DNA from: Albula goreensis
Lineage: Eukaryota > Chordata > Actinopteri > Albuliformes > Albulidae
DNA length: 64,000 nt
Assembly (NCBI GenBank): GCA_022829145.1
Contig: CM040744.1
Location: 14,394,218 to 14,458,217 of the forward strand
Direction: 5' to 3'
Part shown: one piece after another, positions 52,411-64,000 of the stretch
How the letters are laid out: the number at the start of each line of letters is the position of its first letter
How positions within the stretch are numbered: the stretch's first letter is position 1
Notes under the pieces: generated by a model
What the model was told of the DNA's origin: nothing
What the model saw: the letters and a program-made list of their open reading frames with translations, nothing else
Databases searched by the model: none
Program-made: the position numbers and the translations under genes

Positions 52411-55400
52411 TCTCACTGTACAGGGGTGATCTGGGGTCTATATGCTGACTAAGTGCAGTTGTTTGCCTGAACATTTGACCCCTCAGCTATACTTTATATT
52501 GGCAGTTATATTAAAATTTGAATGGATTGCCTGGGACCCAAAACATTTTAGCATTTCAATATATGCTACAACTGTAGATGAGCTTTCTCATGTTTTCAAA
52601 AATCTCTTAACTAATTACCGGTTAAACAAATATTTTTTGCCCTATTTTTGGCTATTGAGAATGTTTCTAACAACTAGCATTTCTCCTGGATGCTTCCTGA
52701 ATAGCAACGTTATCAGTCTTTGCAGAACAATTCAGTTAATCTCTTCATACGTAAATGTAAACAGATAATTTTGTCAGAGGGGTTTGAAGCCGTGTTTGGA
52801 GGCTGGAAGTTTTAGTGGTGCATCAGCATACGCAGGAGTGACTCAGCTCAGACCTGGGGACCATGACACCAGCTTGCAAGGTCAATTTAGGCGTAGACAA
52901 GCAATTTCACTAAAAATCTCACAATCTCTCCCTTGAGGAAAATATTATCTATGTCATATCTGCAATTTTATGCAAAACTTTCAGAAAGGTGTATTGTTTC
53001 TTCCTGTTTTCTGAAGGTTGAAGTGCATATCTGTTGCCAGGTAACCATTATGGTTCCCACCAATTTCAAGCTGTCGTCTTTCATTTCTGTCTGAGTCACC
53101 ATGGCAGCCTTGGGAAAATATCTCTACAAACTAAATCAAAACAACTTATTCTGTCTTTCCTCTCCGGTTGTCTGGTCCACATAATGGCTTGTCACAATCA
53201 ACATTAAATTTCATTAAGCTTTACATTAAAATGAACTCAATTCTTTGTTCTTGAAGCCATCGACTGCACTTAATTTTAATTCAAGTTTAGGAAACATGTT
53301 ATTGAAATCCAGTCTACTACATTGTGTTATGAAATAATAAGTTCAATCTGCAACATCAAATGCTTTATAAAAAGTTATCTCTCTTAATGGATAATTAAAG
53401 TTTGAAACATTATATCATTTTTTATAAGTAATAAAATTGTAACATTGTGACATTTGCTTTTCAATATTGACTGCAAGTACATAACATATATGTAGGCGGC
53501 TGACAGATTTCTCTGAGGTTTGATTGGTTTGAAAGTCTTTCATGTCAGAGCCATATTATACACTATACACTGCATAAGAGTGGCAGGTCTTGTTATTCTC
53601 TGTTATATCTGTAAGAAGCAAGCATCAATACCTCTGATTGCAGGCTAAGGGAAGCACATAAAATGTAACATTGTCAAGTATTTCCCAAAGGAGGGTGAGG
53701 TGCCCTATGCTCTTGAATGAGGAAACATATATTTTTTTAATCCATATGAAAACTAATGAAATCAGATTACTTTTATTTATTTCAGGTCAGTCTTTTTCAT
53801 TCAACTATGGCCTGGGTGAATTTACCATTTGCCCTTCACTTATTTCTTAGTATTAAAAACCCAGATCGAAACCTGCACATATGCTTGTATATTCTTTATG
53901 TCACAGCAGGCATGAGGAACAGGAAGTGAATACAGTCGGTAGGTCTGAGGTGGTAGTTTATGGTGATCTGCTTAAATGATTACATTGGATATACCCATTG
54001 ATTTTGGTCCATTGTAGCATACAAAGTGTAAATGGTAGAGTGGGAGATTTTTTCCAGCACTGCAGATAATGTTCGCTATGATTTAGAGAACTGAACCAAT
54101 TACACCTGCCTGTGTGTGGGAAGAAATCAATTCAGAATTTGTAGCTCAATCTGACAAGCTATTCATAATTCCAAAGAAAAGGATGTGTGAGTCATATCAT
54201 GTACCATTATTGCTATTCAAAGGACAAAATAGAGGTAAATGCATGCAGTTACAACACAGGCAATATCTCTACATTTTGTGACATGTAAAATTGCACTTGC
54301 TTTAAAGTGACCCTCTTTTCAGCTCTGTGTTCTTGCACATGCATGTCCTCTGAATTCATGTCTGTCACTTTTGCACAGGATGCTATAGTCATTTTTTCTG
54401 CAGTTTTGAAATGCCATGGGGCACGTTTAAAGAGAAATCACAATTGTAGGCCCACATTACTTTCAGCAGCAGGTGAAAGTGTCTCAAAGAAGGCAATTGA
54501 TAAAGAAGTGCAGGTTTAATACTCTGAAAAATATTTCTGTGTGTGGCACTTTTTTGGTATTGCTCTGTGCCTGCTCTACCATATTACATCTGTTCCACAT
54601 ACAGTACATGAATTAGAGTCGTGCATCATTTATGCAGGGTGAACTTTACAAATCAAGTGCCAAGGAAATGCAGACATTGGAAGTCAGGTAATATGCAGTA
54701 CTACCCACAATGATTTGAATGCTAATGATCAGTGTAGAGATCATAAAGGAACATGTTTTATAGGGTCACAAGTCATTGTCCAGAATGAAGACTCCTACTC
54801 AATGTTTAACTCAGTTTTTTTTATACTGTGTTGATAATATTAGATTGCCTTCTTGCATATGGTTACCTAACTTACTGTTCTATGCTTTGCAATGTGACAA
54901 CTAAACAGTAACTCTACCTTCAAATTTAAAAAAAGAGCATGATTTGAATATGTAATAATGACTGTGTTAAATAAAAAGTACTATATCAGCCAATGTGTTT
55001 TACATTTATGATCTGAAAACAGTATGGTCTTAGGTGCTACCCACATTAATCACCTACTTGATACATACTTTCATCTGATTTGTCACATTCTGTATTTTGA
55101 CAGTTTCCAACCTATTACATGAACTGCTGCAGCACCACTCTCTGCTTCAATTTTTTTTTTTCTTTTTCAGGAAAATCAGGAAGTAAAATTAGACTGGACC
55201 CAGCCTTGTAGGCACCCTGATGGGTACTGAGATTAAGATGAGTATTGGAGTCCAAAGGGGCAGCGTCATGGCTCTAATTTGGGTGAGGTGAACCCCCACT
55301 TAGAGAAGGTGAAATACAGAAGAAAGGGAAGTAGATATTAAGGTGTAAGATGGAGAGGGGGAGGGATGCTGGTAGCAGAGAGCGTGATGGTAGATTGGTA

Positions 55401-57936
55401 TTTGAAGCCAGATTGGACGGATTGAGGTATTTTCTGTGAGGGGTTGTCTGAAAACACTTTTCCCAAACTATTGTTTTAAAAACTTTGAATCATTTGCACA
55501 AATCAATTCTGCATTTTGCATTGATGCATTCAAAGTCTTCTCTCAATTGTAGATTTATCAATATTGTAGTATGTTTTATTCTGGTTGAAAAGCAAGGTTT
55601 AAAGCTATTTAAACCAGACAGACTAGCTCTTTTCATTGCATGGTTCATGTTAATAAATGGATGGTGATGAAAGGAAGATAAGCTAAAGTGCTTTTTTCAT
55701 GGTCGTCTTTTTCTATTTCCGTTTCTTTTATCTCAGGAGCTGGGTTTTCAGGCTGAGAGTACTCTCTGTGCATTGATCTCATTTTGGGATATACGTTTGT
55801 ATTTTTGATTGTGTTTGTGCTGTGGTTCCTTTAAAAAAGTGATGCATGGTATAAACGTCAATAAAAATAAGGGTACCCTGAACCCTTGTGTGTGATCTGT
55901 GGGAGGTTTTCAGTATGTGAGAACATTCTTATTTTTTCTCTCACTGAACTCAGGAGTTCCCCCTTGGGTTCCTTTGAAACAGTTGTGAGTTGAGGCTCCT
56001 GATCAGGAGAACAGTGAATGGCTCATAACACAGGTCTTCGAAGTCCAGCTTATTTTATTCCACACAAGCTTGAGGGAGAGTCATTCACCCACTATGAATC
56101 TCATCAATGGCCACATCAGGGTGCTCCTGTTCTACTCATCTGTAGCATTGCTGGCCGCCATCCTTTTCTATCGCTCGTAATCTAGGCCTGTTTTGTTCAA
56201 TAGGTTCAGTGTATGCCATAGTCCACCCTCCCCTTTCTGCAAGCCGTATTGACATCAATAGCTGTTCTCCTCCACAAGACAACTTTAACAGTTCGCAAAA
56301 CATATTTGTCTCTGCACAATCTCTTCCTGTTGCCCAGTATTTTTCCACCAGATACACAAGTCCACACAGGATCATAGTTAGCATAGCAATTTGTTTATAT
56401 TACATACACTTAACCCTTTTTACCCTCTTCATGCAGAGGCCCCTATCAATATGTTACTCTGTTAAATGCAGGCACTTTTTCTATGTGTTACAGGCATGTT
56501 AAAATGAGAGAGTTAGATGTTAAAATCCTTAATCAATAAATAATTATTAATCACATGCTTACTTCTACACCCAACTATGGGTGAAAAAATATACAAATAT
56601 TTCTCTGCTGTAATTGTGTGCCAAAGGCCAATTTTCTACTTTAGCTTTTCTTTTTCAAGAAAAGATCACTTTGTTCCATTTTCATCCATGTCTAAAATTG
56701 GCTAATAACCTTCCATTTTTTCATCTCTGGAAAAATGCTGTTAGCCTCACACAGTAATGTGCCTCCTACCATTCTCCCATAATTCCACTGGCTCCGATCT
56801 TCCTCTGCCGAAACAGATGGAGCAACAGAACCACAGGAAGAGCTCAGTGCCTGTTTCCAGCAGACTGTGCACCTGTTTCAAAAGTCTGAAAGTCATGACC
56901 AGCAGCCGGCAAACACAAAATGAATATATTAAATTTCATTAATCAGTGTAGAAAATTTTAATAAAATGTTTAGGGAGCACTGATCACTGAAAACCTGGAA
57001 GAAAGACCGTGAACCCCTACTGACCACTCATCATGAACATGAGCTGAAATAAATGTGCACTTTAATAGCACAAATAGTATGTTTTGGTCTTAGGTGAAAG
57101 GGCAGTAGACATATTTTGGTTCAAAATAATAAAAAACAGCACAAATTGTAATACTTTGAGTTTTACTATTCTACTGTGACATGCATATTAAGGCAAAGCA
57201 ATGGCAGGACACTTGAACAAGGATTTAAATAGGCTGCTACACACACAGAAAGGATCACCATGTCCATCTCATTGGTGTAAAGTGAACTGATACAGCACAG
57301 CATATGAGAAGACACAGAGGGCTGTAAGATGATTGGTACTCAGCCTGAGTTTCCCGCCTGAAGTAGCTGCAATCATAAATAGTAAATGACAGCAGCAGGG
57401 TAAATTTGTGACAGTCATGGAAATGTCCCTGAGAAGCCTAATAATTATCATCTAATCATACTACTTTCTGTCAAGGAGAATCAAAACATTGTCAAAGTTG
57501 GTAAGAATTAAGTAAAGCATAACAGTTATGGGTATATATTGTTAAGGTTATGGTTAAGTGGGATACCTTAAGCTATGTACAATTAAAATTGGATGTTAAG
57601 AGAGAAATTGATACAGCTTTGAATAGCAATGGCAGGCACAAGGTATACTTAAGGACTGTCTCACCAACTGAAAGGTGAATTATGTAAGTAAATGAAAGAA
57701 CTTAGCACATAGTATTATATACATTTCTACTTGTAACATCTGCAGGATAACAGATCATTTCGAAGAGGTTTCTCGGAGACGCTGGCCCTTATTCATCAAT
57801 ACTTCAATAAAATAGCACATATTTACACTAAACAATTTGAGTCCAGTGTTTTTGCTTGTGTGGCACAGAGAGATCCACAATAGCATGTACAGATCCACAG
57901 CTCTGTCAGTACACATTCTTTATGTATTTTTTTTAT
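52411..57936. other. Intergenic, no gene seen
   Basis: AT-rich. At 55157-55178 a long T-rich tract ending in ctttttcag precedes a 20-codon open stretch (ENQEVKLDWTQPCRHPDGY, stop). It is acceptor-like but isolated. Confidence 0.45.
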
Positions 57937-57982
57937 CTGTGTGTTCTCACTAGATAATTCAATATCTAGAGAGAACACACAG
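57937..57982. repeat. 46-nt hairpin with 12-bp perfect arms
   Basis: CTGTGTGTTCTC (57937-57948) and GAGAACACACAG (57971-57982) are exact reverse complements. Inside them, AGATA and TATCT also pair. A U-rich run precedes it. No gene context. Confidence 0.8.
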
Positions 57983-60900
57983 TTATCTATGAGTTATTAC
58001 TTCTCTAATAATAGTTATGATATTTGAACATTTGCTAGGAAAAAAAATGCATGTCTGTCCTCCACCACCTAATATATGTTGACTATATGGCTGTATGTAT
58101 TCATCATATATACTACACATACTTACATGCATACATCTCTCTGTTTATATAACATTACTAATAAAGAAACCAAATGAAGGATGAAAATGAATTGAATACA
58201 GTTTTTGAAGCATGTGCATACCTAGTTACAATATTTTGTTAATCGACACATGGCTGACTTTAAAATAGAAGTCTTAAAATAATAAAAAGAAATAATAAAT
58301 TGGATTTTTTGAAGAACCTAAAATAAAGCCATCTTTAAATCGAATGGTTTATAAATACATGCAGGGACAAAAGATAAAAATTGTCATTTAAAGAGTGTAT
58401 TTATTTTGCAACATAAAAATGTGCCCCAAATGACCATAATATTTAATGTCAGTTGTGTAGCTGCCTATGAAAAAGCAAGGTCATTATCATGTGGAGGGGT
58501 AATCATGGCTCACTGATGTTTAGAGAGCAGCTCTAAGGCAGAGTAAACAATAGCGCTAAATTGCAGAGGCCAGAAGAAGCAGAAAAATGTTGAATTCCAT
58601 ACCAAACTAGCTATAATTCACAGATACCAAAAAGGGTATGCAGTTCTACCCATTAATGTGATTTAATATTTTATGATTTATGTGAAAAGTTGACAGGCAC
58701 TTGAGAAAGGATGTATCGAACGTGACAAATATTGTATTTCTCTGAGAAAAAAATGCTTGTTGATGGACCTGACCTCAATTTGTCAAAATAGGAGAATCAG
58801 TCAAGGTTTTTAAAAAAATTGCTCTCATTGTGGTGTGAACAGAAAAAATTATATCACTCCACAATTCGTGAAGGAAACCTGATTGTTTGGCCTTGTATTT
58901 CATGTTCTTGTCAAATAGTGCATTTATCTCCTTTTGTATATCATCTACTTTTAAAAGGTTCTATAGGTTTCAAGGTCCCGGTGCTGCTTTGTGTGTCCCT
59001 TTAAATCACAGCCTAGTGTGTCTTATAGTGTGAAATGTTGTTTGGTGTGGTCAGGTGTGATTCACAATGCAGGAGATCACATGACTAGAAGCAGATGAAC
59101 TCTTGATTTTCCATTCACTAACAAGGGAAGTAATCTGAATAATATAGCCTGTATTGCCAGGCTAATAACTACAATGTTTTCAAACCTCCTCCTCCACTGT
59201 GGAAAAACATCACCCAAATTTGAACTCCCTACTTGTAAAATGAAGAGATAAAATCTCTGAATTCTCCTCGGGGATCTGTAAGATCATGAGGGATGAGAGT
59301 CTTGTGTCACTGATACGTGAGGGACCTGTGTTTTCTCTCTGTGATGGGGAATGCTTGTTGTTGCTTCCCACTGAGACATGGAGTAACAAAGTCACTAAAA
59401 AACATCATATGGGATGGATGTGAAAGATATATTTACAGAATATTTACAGTAGTGGGTACAGGTAATAAGAATGCTCCATGAACACTGATTACAGGCGGTG
59501 GTTTCAGTGTTTCAGTTTAATATGTTCACAATTTGATGCATATAAAATTTGATGTGAACTTTGATGCATAATATAACTAGATTTGATGTTGTTTTTTTCA
59601 ATTTTAAGAATTTTTCAAACAATGGTAATAATGTTGTAATAAATTAATTGTCACACAGAACAGCCCTCATTGACAGTGAAAAGTTAAAATAAGCCAGAAA
59701 AGTTAAAGGGGCAAAAAAAGAAAAGAAAATAAAAAAAGCAAGCACAAAAGGGAACAGGAGTTAAAGCTTGACAAAACTGATAAACTGTGAACTTTTGGAG
59801 AGAGTGGCAAGGGGGAGGAGGGGAGGAGATCCACAGGACCTGACAGTGTGAAGAGGGGTGGCTCTACTGTCAGAGCTAACAGATGGCCAGGGACTCGGCC
59901 GCAGTGACTCCTACAGGTGGCTCGTTTCACCAATTAGGTAGCAGGAGCAGGAGAGGGGTGAAGGAAAGGAAAGCATTAGTATGACTAGGCAAGCACTCGG
60001 GTGATCTGGAGCTGTGAATGCTGGATGCCAAGACAAACAAGACAGCTCAGCGGGAGAGCATTCAGCAGGAGGCAGCATCACTTATACATATCAAAATAAT
60101 ATATACACCAATTGAAAAAAACTGCCAATCACACACCATAACAGACTGTGGGTCAGAATATAACCTGATGCTGGGGGCAAAGAAAAATAGCATGAAACAA
60201 AGTTTAAAAAAAAGCTTTGATTCACCATGGAATTTTTTAAATTGCACTTAATAAGAGGTTTTAGCTGCTCAGTTTTTCTCTTGAAAACCTTTACCTATTA
60301 TGGTTCACTTCAGGGCTGGCCTTGTCAGCAAGAAAAATGCCCTGTTCATTTTGTGATTCATTTTTGGATCACTCGTCCCCTTAGAAATAAACATTAGAAA
60401 TTTCTTACCACTCGTATACACGTATGTCCCTTTCCTCTAGATGGTATAATTTATATGATCACTTGACAGTTTTGTGCTCAGCAGGTGCCTAGTTGTAATA
60501 ACTTATTATGTATAATATTCATCCAGCTTCCAAAAAACAACCGCAGTGTTGTTCAAAGACATGACAGTTTTTGATGTAATGCAAAATACTTTATTTCCCT
60601 TCAGGAATTTGACTCTGAAATTTAAGTGGCATGATTAAGAAAGTAAAAAAAAATATAATTAAAAAAAATTGCATTAAGTATCCTAACACCCCTCACTCTG
60701 TTCTCTATACATTAATTTTCCATGATTCAAAGCCTGCCTGTTCCTGTTTTTGAATTTCTTACAATCAATGAGAACCCTATATTTTGTGCAAGAAAGTCAA
60801 ATTGAGCTTTATTGTGGGAATACATTCCTTGATACTGCTGAAATCACTGCACACTGAAGGAAGGATGAAATGGAATGAACTTTCTCATTAAAACACAATA

Positions 60901-63900
60901 CCATTTTTAGTGTCATGGATATAGTAGTACACATGGTAAGAGTTATAAAAGCAATAAGACACTTGAGGCAGTTGATTATCATCAGTGTTGAAGTGCTGTG
61001 TGAGTCATGGCTGAAAGCCTTTTGAAGATGTACCATGGTCTTAGTGATTTATCAAACTCCTTATCATTTCCAATGCAAAGATTCACCTACAAAGGAGTCA
61101 CACTTTCCAATACTTTCCAAAATTAGACACAGGCATTTCTCATGGAAATGCTAGTGGATTACTCAAAATTAAATTTACTCTTTATATCTAAGTACATTAA
61201 CAAACTTTTTTAATGACATCATGATTACAGACACAAAATGAGAGTAGGCTATATCTAAAAAATGACAGTCAAGGACTTAGGGAGGAAGGGAGTGCTGGCA
61301 CACCCCTTCACAGCTCAGACTCACGGATTGGACACCAGAAACGACCCCCAGCTCTAGTGAACAATCCAATTTGTTTGTTTGTTCTAGAAATGAAAAGTCA
61401 AATTTGACTGTAGGAACATACATGTTGAGCAAACAGCTTTAAAGAACACACTATAAAGAAGATTAGCATTTTCATGCTTTTACTTGCACTTCCTTTATGG
61501 TATGTTCTGTTTACAAATGACATGAAAATGAACTGTGTAACTGGTGTTTGAAGCACATCTTTTCTTATTCTTATAAGATTTCACACACTCCTCTACCCAC
61601 AACGATGTAAAATTTCTCATCATTGAAGGATTTCATTCTTGCACAATAGATGGATTACAAATATTTATATTTTATATTTATATTAAATATTATAAATATT
61701 TCAGTTACATTCTTTGAGCTCATCAGTTTGCTTAAAATCCTCATAAAGACATTGCCCTTTGTACACAAAAACTTACACAATCACCTGGATCAAACATTCA
61801 AATCAAATATTCCTGAGCATGAAAAGCAAACAATTTCCCCTGCTCAACGTGGGTTTCAACAGTTTGGTAATTAAACAGAGCACCAAACTGAGAACACAGC
61901 AATCAGTCACGTATAATTACGCCTTTAGTTCACAGCGTTTAGCACTTCCCTCAAGACAACGCTATGATGTAGCTCACAAATGAATTCAAGGAAGTGCATC
62001 CTGAAAGTACCCTATGCGGGGATTTGTGCCACTCAAAGCAATAGCTGAAACACGGCATATCTCTTGCATACAGCAATAAATTATCCTCAAACTGTTCAAA
62101 GGGAACACATAAAATAAACATCTATGCAATAATTTGCAAAAGGAAAGCAAGCTTACTCGTATGTGTGTTGAGCCTTGGTTTCCTTTTTAAAAGCCCTTGG
62201 AATGAGTAATTAAGGAATCACTTTGAATGGGAACATATTTTAATTCAAAGCAAAACAGCCTCTGCCAGTATGGTTTCTGCTCAGTCTCATAGGGACTGCT
62301 GTTTTGAAACTGACTGAGTGAGTGAGAGAGAATGAGAGAGACCATAAAACAGATATTTTGTAACTGTTTTGTAAGTGATTTGGCAGGGTTTAGTTGCCTT
62401 TAGACCAAAGCTCTCCCATTGAACAGGATGCAACTGATTTGAGCAAGATGATCAAATGTTGCCACCAAGTGATCTCGGCTGTCAAGTTGCTCTTGAGTTG
62501 TATCTGATCTCTGATTTGGTGTTTTATCAATAAAGAGACAGGAACATCTTTGCTCATATGATGTAACAGTTAAAAGGACTGAGATGAGCAGACATTGTGT
62601 GATGCTCAAAATTGGGTAGTGGTCGAACATGAGATTCTATTCATTGAACTTTTATCAGTTCAATGCTGACTGAATTCAGGCCATTTTCTTTACTGTAAAT
62701 GTAGTTGAGCATCTATATCACCTCTGCTTTTCTGTACCTGCATCCTAAAATCAGAGGTCCACATTTATTCACACAGCCATAATCTTTAGTAATTTATAAT
62801 CTTTAGTAGCCTTCCTAACTTCTCAAATATTTCAGAAAAACCCTGATGATCCTAAGATATTTGAAATTTCCTACTTATCATTCTGACAGGACACACCCAA
62901 CCCCCCACAGGAAGGAAAAAAATCAGTGCTGAATGAATGGGTCCTCAACACTCAGAGCCAGGGCCTCAGAACCATCATGGAGGACTCCTCTAAATCTCTC
63001 CATTTCCCTTGGGCTGATAAATCCACATTCCTCTCAACTCTCACATAAGATTTGCCTTCTGTAAAGAGTGCTAGATAAGAACAGAAGTGTAACAGAAAAT
63101 CCCACTTCTTTGATAAAGGAGCACCTCATTGCTGATTATCTCTGCATATTCAGGTGAGCATATATTTCAACTTGAAATTTTCAAATGAAAGAAACAGTGA
63201 TCAAAAATCAGTGATAAGAAAATTTTTGATGAGACATAATGATCAGAATTAATCAGGGGTAGGAAACTTAATTGTACGTACTGATTATTTGCAAAAGGAA
63301 ATACAAAATACGCGCATAAATATTTTAGAGGGCAAAAGTGAGAAAAGAAGCTAATTTATGACTCCTGTGAGTTCTATCTCAAGCCAGTGCTTCACCATCT
63401 TATAGGAGGCATCCATTTAATAAAAAATTGATTCAAAACTATAGTCTTATACACCAGACGGTATGGTCATTTTCTTGTGTTCTCTTGGGAAGCCTTGTAG
63501 CCCCAGATCAAATCCCTGATGAAAAGGGGGGAAAAGTAAAATTGAAAAACTGTCCTATGGGCTTTGAGTGGATGCTGCGGAACTCTCATGCAGTATCTAA
63601 CCACTCCTATTCCGTATTCTCTCAGGGGGTTCCACCACCCAAGAGCCCCCATAAAACCCTTTTTATATTGCCTTTGCTTCCGTCTCCCTATTTTTAAATC
63701 GTCAATATGCAACGTCCAATGCAAGTTTATCAAGTGCCCCTGAAACCATGTCAAAAAACATCTTTTTAGTTGTGTCTTAAGTTCAGTTTTTGACTGCAGA
63801 TCTAGCTAGATGACTTGCAGTTGATGGTGAGTGAAGTTGTCTAACATTGTTCTGTACTGGTCTTGTTAGGCCTGCACTCTTTGTTAAAATGTCCTGCCAT

Positions 63901-64000
63901 TTTTGTGCTGGTATTGCTTTATTAGTGTGTCTGCAGCAAAGATCCTTAGATCATTTTGAATCCCCTTGAGATAGTTCATGAGCAAGTGATCAAAAATGGA
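57983..64000. other. Intergenic, no gene seen
   Basis: AT-rich, with polypurine stretches near 59700-59850 and AT-only runs near 61660-61700. No exon of a recognised family on either strand. Confidence 0.45.

Overview
This is nuclear DNA from a vertebrate, most likely a ray-finned fish. The reasons are AT-rich intergenic DNA, long (CA)n/(GT)n microsatellites, a fish-type tRNA-derived SINE, an L2/Rex-type LINE relic, and intron-split genes in which each exon translates to a recognisable vertebrate protein segment. I cannot name the species. No prokaryotic features are present.

Layout. Positions 1-5.3 kb hold the 3' end of slc4a4 (electrogenic Na+/HCO3- cotransporter NBCe1) on the + strand: the last two coding exons (1080-1159 and 2999-3104) and an AT-rich 3' UTR with several poly(A) signals. 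The first of these exons can be read in two frames. One ends in the NBCe1-A/B-type tail SPSFLERHTSC. The other runs on through the last exon to a 61-residue NBCe1-C-type tail ending in the PDZ ligand ETSL. Positions 5.3-10.1 kb are intergenic, with a SINE, a strong 122-nt inverted repeat and an unexplained coding-like segment on the - strand.

Positions 10.15-34.4 kb hold a complete gc gene (vitamin D-binding protein, albumin superfamily) on the - strand, convergent with slc4a4. I assembled all 12 coding exons by splice sites, reading phase and the Cys-Cys pattern. They join without a frame break into 477 residues. The introns carry a Tigger-like MITE, a 58-bp minisatellite, two CA microsatellites and a degenerate LINE. 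The slc4a4 - gc order and orientation match the human 4q13 region.

Positions 34.4-64 kb contain no gene I can support. Their dominant feature is a 3.6-kb array (37.18-40.82 kb) of about 80 copies of a 45-bp unit. Because 45 is a multiple of 3 and the unit lacks stops in some frames, the array produces very long repetitive ORFs on the - strand that I regard as artefacts. The rest is AT-rich intergenic DNA with a 154-bp (GT)77 tract, small inverted repeats and transposon remnants. The next genes in the human order (npffr2, adamts3) were not detected.

The two genes are not functionally linked. slc4a4 encodes a membrane transporter for acid-base transport, and gc encodes a secreted plasma carrier for vitamin D sterols and G-actin. 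The most notable items are the dual-frame slc4a4 exon, five N-glycosylation sequons plus a 29th cysteine in the predicted Gc protein, and the internal structure of the 45-bp array.
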